7,459 nucleotides of DNA from DASPLH01 sp035627675 (GTDB lineage: Bacteria > Acidobacteriota > Terriglobia > Terriglobales > Acidobacteriaceae). The notes under the pieces were generated by a model. The model made no database searches, was not told where the DNA came from, and saw only the letters and a list, made by a program, of their open reading frames with translations. Below are positions 1 to 5,251 of this stretch, in pieces. Within the stretch, counting starts at the first letter, position 1, and each line of letters opens with the position of its first letter. Made by a program: the position numbers and the translations under genes. The DNA is taken from the NCBI GenBank assembly GCA_035627675.1, contig DASPLH010000152.1, forward strand, positions 1-7,459. The letters run 5' to 3'.

Positions 1-10
1 CTTCGAAACC

Positions 11-427
11 TCAGCAGTTATTCATTGCTGCCTTGAACGGCGTCATGTACTTCTCGGGCAGCTGCGTGCGTTCGAGGTCAGGGCCGACGACGAAGTGAGT
101 AGTCTCTCCCTCGGCCAGCGTGGCCCCGTCCTCCGCGCGTACCACTTCGTAGCCGAAGCGGATGAGGAACCCGCGCAGGTTCACCATGCGCGTGCGGATC
201 GTCACCAGGTCGTCATATTTCGCGGGCTGCTTGTAGCGGCACTTCACCTCGACGACCGGCAGGTGGTAGCCGTCACTTTCCATCTCGCGATAGCTGTAGC
301 CGATCTTCCGCAGCAGCTCCACTCGGCCCACCTCGAACCACACGATGTAGTTCGAGTGATACACCACTCCCATCTGGTCTGTGTCCGCGTAACGCACGCG
401 GACAGTAGCTTCGCTTACGGTGCCCAT
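11..427 (-). CDS. Acyl-CoA thioesterase, YbgC/FadM (4-hydroxybenzoyl-CoA thioesterase-like) hot-dog family
   Basis: This is a 138-residue cytoplasmic protein of the single hot-dog-fold thioesterase family, which hydrolyses acyl-CoA to free acid and CoA. Residues 7-23 carry the family hallmark: VRVRYADTDQMGVVYHSNY, with the catalytic-type Asp in ADTDQMG and the VYHSNY segment that follows it. The long central helix (WFEVGRVELLRKIGY) and the strands ending in AEGETTHFVV also fit, and the length is normal for the family. I chose the ATG at 427 because homology begins right after it. The frame is open upstream to 526, but that part lies inside the neighbouring crotonase gene and is Arg/Ser rich. 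An AGGGA about 13 bases upstream is only a fair ribosome binding site. The preceding crotonase stop is 7 bases away, so translation is probably coupled. From context it may recycle CoA from dead-end branched acyl-CoAs, but its substrate cannot be read from sequence. The family call is firm; the specificity is open. Confidence 0.92.
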   Translation of the reverse strand: MGTVSEATVRVRYADTDQMGVVYHSNYIVWFEVGRVELLRKIGYSYREMESDGYHLPVVEVKCRYKQPAKYDDLVTIRTRMVNLRGFLIRFGYEVVRAEDGATLAEGETTHFVVGPDLERTQLPEKYMTPFKAAMNNC

Positions 428-434
428 CGAGCCG

Positions 435-1217
435 TTATTGTCCCTTCCAAACAGGTTTGCGCTTCTCGAGGAATGACGAGATTCCTTCGCGGAAGTCGTG
501 CGTGGCGCGAATGCGGGCGTTTGCATCGACAGCGGCGCGCACCGTGGCGTTGAGTTCCTCGAACGAGAAGCCTGTGAGCAACTGCTTGGTCGCGGCCAGC
601 GATGCCGGAGAGTTTTCCATCAGCTGCGCCGCCAGTTCGCCTGCGCGCTGCGTCAGGCGCTCAGGCTCCACCACTTCGTTGACGAGCCCGATGTGGTAGG
701 CCTCACTGGCGCCGATGATGCGTCCGGTCAGCAAGAGGTCGCGGGCATGCTTCTCGCCAACCTGGCGCAGCAGGAAGGTCGAAACGATTGCCGGAAGGAA
801 GCCGATGCGCACTTCCGTGTAGCCAAACTTCGCGTCGGCGGAAGCCACGGTGAAGTCGCACAGAGTGGCGATGCCGCAGCCGCCCGCGATGGCCGGGCCG
901 TTCACGGCTGCGATCGTCGGCTTGGGGAACTCGTAGATCGAGCGGAACAGCAGGCCCATGGTCTCCGAGTCCTGGCGGTTCTGCTCCGGAGTGCGACCGG
1001 TCAGCGCCCTCAGGTTGTCGAGGTCCATCCCGGCGCAGAACGCCTTGCCCGCGCCGGTGAGCACAACGATCTGCGCGCTCGAGCGTTCCAGTGCTCCAAG
1101 CACGCGCAGCAGTTCGTCAATCAGCTCATAGCTGATCGCGTTGCGCTTCTCGGGACGGTTGAACGTGATGGTGGCGATGCCACCCTGCTCGGCTACCGTG
1201 AGTGTGTTGTAAGACAT
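435..1217 (-). CDS. Methylglutaconyl-CoA hydratase-like enoyl-CoA hydratase (crotonase family)
   Basis: This is a 260-residue, full-length crotonase. Visible motifs are NRPEKRNAIS (20-29), the first oxyanion-hole segment FCAGMDL (60-66), the second segment AGGCGIATLCD (111-121), TEVRIGFLPAIVS (134-146) and the C-terminal EGISSFLEKRKPVWKG typical of the family. Glu135 in TEVRIG matches the second catalytic glutamate of rat enoyl-CoA hydratase. The first glutamate is replaced by Gly115. From memory, LiuC-type 3-methylglutaconyl-CoA hydratases share this EVRIG-x-x-PA-x-x-S pattern with glycine at that site. It probably interconverts 3-methylglutaconyl-CoA and HMG-CoA, which suits the HMG-CoA lyase gene just upstream. 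I chose the ATG at 1217 by family length; a TTG start at 1262 would add 15 residues. No clear Shine-Dalgarno precedes the ATG. The crotonase call is firm; the methylglutaconyl specificity rests on motif and context. Confidence 0.9.
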   Translation of the reverse strand: MSYNTLTVAEQGGIATITFNRPEKRNAISYELIDELLRVLGALERSSAQIVVLTGAGKAFCAGMDLDNLRALTGRTPEQNRQDSETMGLLFRSIYEFPKPTIAAVNGPAIAGGCGIATLCDFTVASADAKFGYTEVRIGFLPAIVSTFLLRQVGEKHARDLLLTGRIIGASEAYHIGLVNEVVEPERLTQRAGELAAQLMENSPASLAATKQLLTGFSFEELNATVRAAVDANARIRATHDFREGISSFLEKRKPVWKGQ

Positions 1218-1337
1218 ACGGGTGAACCGAGCAGTGTAAGCTTCCGCTCCGTGCGGCGGCAACCGGGCGTTGCCGGTGTGCCCGGGGCGTGCGCAGACGC
1301 GCTCCGTTGGGTGCGAGTTCCGAGTTGCGGGTTCGTC

Positions 1338-2198
1338 CTAGAGGAACCTGCCGCCGATATCCGCGCTCCGCGTGACCAGGGAGTCGAGCGACCTCCGGAT
1401 CGGCAGGCCGACACCGCGCTTCTCCAGCGCGGCAATCACGCCCTCTGTAGGGATGTTGCCTACGAGGTCGTCCTGCGCGAACGGACACCCGCCGAGTCCT
1501 CCGATGGCCGAGTCGAAGCGCCGGCATCCGGCGTCGTAAGCGGCCAACACCTTGGCTTCGGCCTCCGTGCGCCGGGCGTGCATGTGAACGCCAATGTCGA
1601 ACTTCTCGAAGCGCTCCGTGGCCTCGCGCACGAGTTGCGAAACCTGTTCGGGAGTGGCGACTCCAACGGTATCGGCCAGCGAGATCGACGTGACTCCAAG
1701 GTCGGCGATGTTGTCGATGGCGGCCATGATCTCTTCGACGCTCCACGGATCGCCGTACGGGTTGCCGAAGGCCATCGAGATGTACACGACCATATCGCGT
1801 CCGGACTCGTCGGCCTTCTTCGCGATCGCCTCGAGCACCTCGTAGTTCTCTTCCGGTGACTGGTTCTGGTTCTTGCGCAGGAAGGTCTCGCTGACCGAAT
1901 ACGGAAACCCAAGCGTCTGCACGGCCTCAGTCGCAATCGCCCGCTCCGCGCCCTTTTCGTTCACCACGATGCCGATAATCTCGACGTCATCAGGCGGGTC
2001 GAGTTTCTTCAGCACGTCTTCGCTGTCGGCCATCTGCGGTACGGCTTTGGGCGAGACGAACGACACGGCGTCGATGTGCTTGAACCCGGCATCGATCAGC
2101 GCACGCAGGTAGTCCACCTTCGTCGCCGTGGGAATCTGCCCGCGAAGGCCTTGCCACGCGTCGCGAGGACACTCGATCAACTTCACGTCGTTCGCCAT
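1338..2198 (-). CDS. Hydroxymethylglutaryl-CoA lyase (Bacteroidetes/Acidobacteria-like variant)
   Basis: This is a 286-residue TIM-barrel protein of the HMGL-like/DRE-TIM family. It would cleave HMG-CoA to acetyl-CoA and acetoacetate, the last step of leucine degradation. The N-terminal motif IECPRDAWQGL (8-18) supplies the catalytic Arg12 and metal-binding Asp13. FVSPKAVPQMADSEDVL (47-63) matches the lyase substrate loop. His205 and His207 (VHMHARR) are the metal and catalytic histidines. Cys238 lies in the lyase signature GGLGGCPFAQ (233-242), and GN at 247-248 includes the metal-ligand Asn. Two motifs differ from the mitochondrial type: CPRDAWQ replaces GPRDGLQ, and HARR replaces HDTY. I recall similar changes (CPRDAMQG) in Bacteroidetes enzymes. 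The ATG at 2198 puts the first strand at residue 5; its ribosome binding site is weak (AAGAAA). It lies 100 bases after the carboxyltransferase gene, with a large palindrome between, and 120 bases before the crotonase. Confidence 0.93.
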   Translation of the reverse strand: MANDVKLIECPRDAWQGLRGQIPTATKVDYLRALIDAGFKHIDAVSFVSPKAVPQMADSEDVLKKLDPPDDVEIIGIVVNEKGAERAIATEAVQTLGFPYSVSETFLRKNQNQSPEENYEVLEAIAKKADESGRDMVVYISMAFGNPYGDPWSVEEIMAAIDNIADLGVTSISLADTVGVATPEQVSQLVREATERFEKFDIGVHMHARRTEAEAKVLAAYDAGCRRFDSAIGGLGGCPFAQDDLVGNIPTEGVIAALEKRGVGLPIRRSLDSLVTRSADIGGRFL

Positions 2199-2206
2199 AT
2201 TTTCTT

Positions 2207-2285
2207 AACCACGGATCTTCACGGATCAACCACGAAGGAACCGAATCGAATTCCATCCGTGATGATCCGTGCAAAATCCGTGGTT
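2207..2285. repeat. Large imperfect palindrome built from CACGGAT/ATCCGTG units (dispersed intergenic repeat type)
   Basis: The gap between the carboxyltransferase stop and the HMG-CoA lyase start is mostly filled by an inverted repeat. AACCACGGAT at 2207-2216 is the exact complement of ATCCGTGGTT at 2276-2285. CACGGATCA at 2220-2228 is the exact complement of TGATCCGTG at 2263-2271. A third, degenerate pair joins CACG at 2231-2234 to CGTG at 2258-2261. The apex is a small GGAA/TTCC stem (2237-2254). ATCCGTG units on the right arm start at 2255, 2265 and 2276, spaced 10 and 11 bases. The composition resembles the ACCACGGAT/ATCCGTGGT intergenic repeats that I recall as dispersed in acidobacterial and other environmental genomes. 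Either strand's RNA could form a long hairpin. No T-run follows the stem, so it is not a classical terminator. It may process or attenuate the transcript before the lyase gene, or be a neutral dispersed repeat. Confidence 0.85.
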
Positions 2286-2298
2286 TCGACTTTCGTCC

Positions 2299-3996
2299 TT
2301 ACGTTTGCAGGATGCCGACATTGAACTTCGGGACTTCTGGATTATGCCGCGCGGCGCGCAGCGCCCACGTGATGGCCTCGCGCGTGTCCATTGGATCGAT
2401 GATCTTATCGACCCACAGCCGGGCCGCACCGTAACGCGGGTCCATCTGTTCCGTGTAGGTCTGGCGCACGGTTTCGAAGAGCTGCTTCTTCTCCTCTTCG
2501 TTCAGCTTCTTGCCTTCGCGCTCCAGTTGCTTCAGCTTGATTTCCACCAGGGTTCCCGCCGCGGACTCGCCGCTCATGACCGAGTAGCGCGCCGAAGGCC
2601 AGGCAAAGATGAAGCGTGGATCGTAGGCCTTGCCGCACATTGCGTAGTGACCGGCACCGAACGAGCCGCCGACGATAACCGAGATCTTCGGCACCACGGA
2701 GTTGGCGACGGCGTTGACCATCTTCGCTCCGGCGCGGATGATGCCGGTCCACTCCGCGTCGCGTCCTACCATGAAGCCGTTGACGTCGTGCAGGAAGACC
2801 AGCGGAATCAGGTTCTGGTTGCAGTCCATGATGAACCGCGCGGCCTTCTCGGCGCTCTCCGTGTAGATCACGCCGCCGAACTCAATCCGCTTGTTGCCCT
2901 GGTGATCCACCTGCTGCACATGCTTCTTCTGGTTGGCCACGATGCCCACGGCGTAGCCGTTGATGCGCGCATAGCCGCAGATCAATGTTTCGCCGTACTC
3001 GGGCTTGTACTCATCGAGCTTCGATCCGTCCACGATCCGGGCGATGATGTCCTTCATGTCGTAGGGACGCGCGGGATCGCTCTCGAAGATGCCGTAGAGG
3101 TCTTCTGCCGGATACAGCGGAGCTTCGGGTTCGGCGCGATGGTACGGGCCGGGCTCGCGATAACCCATCTTGTCCACGATCGACCGGATGCGCTCGATGC
3201 AGCTCTCGTCGGTGGGCTCGCGGAAGTCCACGGTGCCGCTGATCTGCGAGTGCATCTGCGCGCCGCCCAATTCCTCGGCCGAAACCTTCTGGCCGATGGC
3301 GGCCTGCACCAGCGCCGGGCCGGCGAGGAACAGTCCGCTGCCTTCGGTCATCAGGACGTGGTCGCACATGACGGGGAGGTATGCGCCGCCGGCAACGCAC
3401 ATGCCCATGATGGCCGTGATCTGCGGAATGCCCATGGCCGACATGACGGCGTTGTTGCGGAAGACGCGTCCGAAGTCGTCCTGGTCGGGGAATACGTCCT
3501 CTTGCAGCGGCAGGAAAACCCCTGCGGAGTCCACGAGGTAGATCGTCGGCAGCCGGTTTTCGATGGCGATGTTCTGCGCGCGGATGACCTTCTTGGCCGT
3601 CATCGGGAAGAACGCGCCGGCCTTCACGGTTGCGTCGTTGACGATCATCATGAACAGCCGGTCATGCACGCGCCCGAGCCCGGTTACCACTCCGGCAGAC
3701 GGAGCGCCACCCCACTCGTCGTACATCTTGTAAGCGGCATGGGTTGCAATTTCGAAGAACTCCGAGCCGGGGTCGGTCAGCAGGGCGATGCGCTCGCGGG
3801 CCGTCAGGCGGTTCTTCTTGTGCTGTGCCTCGACGGCCTTTGCTCCGCCGCCCTCCCCGATTTTCAGCTCTTCGTTGCGGAGGTCGGCCACGCGCCGGGC
3901 CATATCACGCATGTTCTTCTCGAATCGTGGGTTGCCGGTCTGGATGCTGCTGGACAGGACGTTATTCAGTGCAGGAGGTTGTTTCCGTTCGGACAT
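2299..3996 (-). CDS. Acyl-CoA carboxylase, carboxyltransferase (beta) subunit, methylcrotonyl-CoA carboxylase type
   Basis: This 565-residue protein transfers CO2 from biotin to an acyl-CoA, most likely 3-methylcrotonyl-CoA given the neighbours. GNPRFEKNM (21-29) and LTARERIALL (64-73) open a classical carboxyltransferase pair of crotonase-like domains. The N-terminal half holds IYLVDSAGVFLP (152-163), VFPDQDDFGRVF (168-179) and the oxyanion segment MGMCVAGGAYLPVM (197-210). The C-terminal half holds ARIVDGSKLDEY (319-330), NGFMVGRDAE (406-415) and the second oxyanion segment VGGSFGAGHYAMCG (442-455). These match methylcrotonyl-CoA carboxylase beta more closely than propionyl-CoA carboxylase beta. 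About 18 residues at 356-373 look inserted relative to the usual form, as I recall for Bacteroidetes homologues. AGGTGA three bases before the ATG at 3996 is the best ribosome binding site in the cluster. The biotin carboxylase and carrier partner is not in the window. Propionyl- or other acyl-CoA substrates cannot be excluded. Confidence 0.94.
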   Translation of the reverse strand: MSERKQPPALNNVLSSSIQTGNPRFEKNMRDMARRVADLRNEELKIGEGGGAKAVEAQHKKNRLTARERIALLTDPGSEFFEIATHAAYKMYDEWGGAPSAGVVTGLGRVHDRLFMMIVNDATVKAGAFFPMTAKKVIRAQNIAIENRLPTIYLVDSAGVFLPLQEDVFPDQDDFGRVFRNNAVMSAMGIPQITAIMGMCVAGGAYLPVMCDHVLMTEGSGLFLAGPALVQAAIGQKVSAEELGGAQMHSQISGTVDFREPTDESCIERIRSIVDKMGYREPGPYHRAEPEAPLYPAEDLYGIFESDPARPYDMKDIIARIVDGSKLDEYKPEYGETLICGYARINGYAVGIVANQKKHVQQVDHQGNKRIEFGGVIYTESAEKAARFIMDCNQNLIPLVFLHDVNGFMVGRDAEWTGIIRAGAKMVNAVANSVVPKISVIVGGSFGAGHYAMCGKAYDPRFIFAWPSARYSVMSGESAAGTLVEIKLKQLEREGKKLNEEEKKQLFETVRQTYTEQMDPRYGAARLWVDKIIDPMDTREAITWALRAARHNPEVPKFNVGILQT

Positions 3997-3999
3997 CGA

Positions 4000-4005
4000 T
4001 CACCT
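4000..4005 (-). promoter_or_regulatory. Ribosome binding site of the carboxyltransferase gene
   Basis: On the minus strand AGGTGA lies three bases before the ATG at 3996-3994. It is a good match to the anti-Shine-Dalgarno sequence and supports this start codon. The spacing is slightly short. Confidence 0.6.
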
Positions 4006-4046
4006 ACGCGGTTTCAAAGGCGAACCTATAAATGCAAACGACTAAG

Positions 4047-4074
4047 CGTATATGAGCGGGCAAACTCAAGGCAA
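4047..4074 (-). promoter_or_regulatory. Possible sigma-70-like promoter for the carboxyltransferase gene
   Basis: On the minus strand TTGCCT (4074-4069, four of six to TTGACA) and TATACG (4052-4047, four of six to TATAAT) are separated by 16 bases in a locally AT-richer stretch. The position, about 50 bases before the ATG, is sensible. It overlaps the end of the upstream crotonase, and would sit inside that gene if the frameshift suspected there is real. The evidence is motif matching only. Confidence 0.3.
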
Positions 4075-4743
4075 TCACGGTCGTCGGAGCTCACACGCTC
4101 TATCGCCACAGCGGCGCAGGCATTGGCCGACCGCGTCGTCCGCGATGGCGTCTACGAGCCCTAACTCCACCGCCCTTGTCGCCAAAACCTTCTCGGCGCA
4201 GACGAACATCGCCAGCGCCCGCGCCTTGCCGATCAGGCGTGGCAAACGTTGCGTGCCGCCCCAGCCCGTGATGAGGCCCAAGGCTGCACCGCGGTGTCCG
4301 AAGACTGCGTTTGGCGCCGCAATGCGATAGCGGCAGGCAAGCGCCAGATCCAGGCCTCCGCCCATGCAATACCCGTGCACGGCGGCATAGGTCGGGGCCG
4401 GAAACTCGTCCACGGCATTCATCAACCGCTGGCCCATGGCAGCGAACTCGTAGGCTTCCGGACCGGTCAACCGGTTGATTTCCTTGAGGTCGGCCCCGGC
4501 GGAGAAGAAATGTTCGTTGCCGGTCACGATAAGGGGCAGGGGATCAGCCGCGCGCGCCAGCTCCGAAATCTGCTCGGTAAGGGCGATGACGCGCGCGCGG
4601 GTCAGGGTATTGGTTGGCTCGGCGCCGGACAGGCGAAGGACGGTTGCCTCCGGGCGGGGTTCGAGCGAGAAGAACACAGGCGCGATCTCGCGAGCTTCGG
4701 GGACAGAGCCGCTTGGCCGCTCCCCATCCCCGGCTCGTGTCAC
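4075..4743 (-). CDS. Divergent enoyl-CoA hydratase/isomerase family protein, short C-terminus
   Basis: This is a 222-residue crotonase-fold protein. The first oxyanion segment FFSAGADLKEI is at 79-89 and the second, HGYCMGGGLDLALACRYRIA, at 123-142. GWGGTQRLPRLIG follows at 160-172. Aligned with rat enoyl-CoA hydratase, the first catalytic Glu is Asp132 and the second is Gly152 (FGHRG for FAQPE), so ordinary hydratase chemistry is doubtful; isomerase, thioesterase or another CoA reaction is possible. Typical family members have about 260 residues, and the usual last 40-50 residues are missing. The Cys/Arg-rich end (residues 208-222) looks out of frame; one frameshift near 4122 would give a different end at 4026. 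The start is GTG at 4743, 6 bases after the cobalamin subunit stop; GTG at 4677 is an alternative. The tight spacing suggests coupled translation with the upstream gene. The fold is firm; the reaction is unknown. Confidence 0.85.
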   Translation of the reverse strand: MTRAGDGERPSGSVPEAREIAPVFFSLEPRPEATVLRLSGAEPTNTLTRARVIALTEQISELARAADPLPLIVTGNEHFFSAGADLKEINRLTGPEAYEFAAMGQRLMNAVDEFPAPTYAAVHGYCMGGGLDLALACRYRIAAPNAVFGHRGAALGLITGWGGTQRLPRLIGKARALAMFVCAEKVLATRAVELGLVDAIADDAVGQCLRRCGDRACELRRP

Positions 4744-4749
4744 CTGGGA

Positions 4750-5166
4750 CTAGGCCGCCACTCCGCGCGGCTTCACGTTCTCGCGGATGAACTTCACGAT
4801 GTCGTCCATCGGTGTTCCGGGCTGGAACACGCCGGCCACGCCCACCTTTTTCAGGGCGTCGACGTCCTGGTCGGGGATGATGCCGCCTACGAGCATCAGC
4901 ACGTCGTCCATCTTGTTCTGCTTCATCATGTCCACGACGCGGGGAACGATGGCGTTGTGGGCTCCCGAGAGGATGGAGAGGCCGATGACGTCAACGTCTT
5001 CCTGGAGAGCGGCGTTGACGACCATCTCCGGGGTCTGGCGGAGGCCCGTGTAGATGACTTCCATGCCCGCATCGCGCAGGGCGCGAGCGATCACTTTTGC
5101 GCCGCGGTCGTGTCCGTCCAGACCGGGCTTTGCGACGAGTACGCGAATCTTCCGTTCAGTAGCCAT
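4750..5166 (-). CDS. Stand-alone cobalamin-binding subunit of a methylmalonyl-CoA-mutase-type enzyme
   Basis: This 138-residue protein is a complete B12-binding Rossmann-like domain with no catalytic barrel attached. The base-off/His-on signature DxHxxG is present as DGHDRG, with Asp17, His19 (lower cobalt ligand) and Gly22. It is followed by the second motif SIL (64-66, in GLSILSGAH) and the glycine pair LVGGIIPDQD (92-101), which cradles the nucleotide tail. KPGLDGHDRGAKVIARAL is characteristic of the mutase C-terminal domain and of separate small subunits such as those of archaeal methylmalonyl-CoA mutase or isobutyryl-CoA mutase. It needs a separate large subunit, which is not in the window. 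I chose the ATG at 5166 because the first strand (KIRVLVAKPG) follows directly; earlier in-frame codons lack homology. The context fits odd-chain or branched-chain acyl-CoA breakdown. Isobutyryl-CoA and other mutase partners remain possible. Confidence 0.94.
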   Translation of the reverse strand: MATERKIRVLVAKPGLDGHDRGAKVIARALRDAGMEVIYTGLRQTPEMVVNAALQEDVDVIGLSILSGAHNAIVPRVVDMMKQNKMDDVLMLVGGIIPDQDVDALKKVGVAGVFQPGTPMDDIVKFIRENVKPRGVAA

Positions 5167-5222
5167 AGATAGGATGACCTGCTCCGGACCGCCTGAACAC
5201 GGCGGAATCCCGTGCAGAGTCA

Positions 5223-5251
5223 ATGATAAGCCCAGCAGCGCTTCATTGCAC
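5223..5251 (-). promoter_or_regulatory. Weak candidate promoter for the cobalamin-subunit gene and downstream cluster
   Basis: On the minus strand TATCAT (5228-5223, five of six to TATAAT) lies 17 bases after GTGCAA (5251-5246, three of six to TTGACA). It overlaps the stop codon of the transglutaminase-like gene, about 57 bases before the ATG at 5166. If used, it would separate the acyl-CoA cluster from the upstream gene. The evidence is motif matching only. Confidence 0.25.

Noticed and set aside
1263..1285. CCGGGC/GCCCGG hairpin as a terminator after the lyase gene
   Set aside because: The loop is 11 bases and no T-run follows. In GC-rich DNA such a pair is expected by chance.
498..1859. 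453-codon open frame on the plus strand across the crotonase and HMG-CoA lyase genes
   Set aside because: It spans two well-supported minus-strand genes and the spacer between them, and its composition is antisense-like with no family motif.
2269..4164. 631-codon open frame on the plus strand opposite the carboxyltransferase
   Set aside because: The translation is rich in His, Arg, Asp and Val and has no recognisable motif. It mirrors a strongly supported minus-strand gene and is a normal by-product of high third-position GC.
5189..5205. CCGCC/GGCGG hairpin as a terminator of the transglutaminase-like gene
   Set aside because: The stem is only 5 base pairs with a 7-base loop, and no T-run follows it on the minus strand.
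5212..5228. TTGACT (minus strand, 5223-5218) as a -35 box for the cobalamin-subunit gene
   Set aside because: No acceptable -10 hexamer lies 16-18 bases downstream; the best candidate matches only two of six positions.
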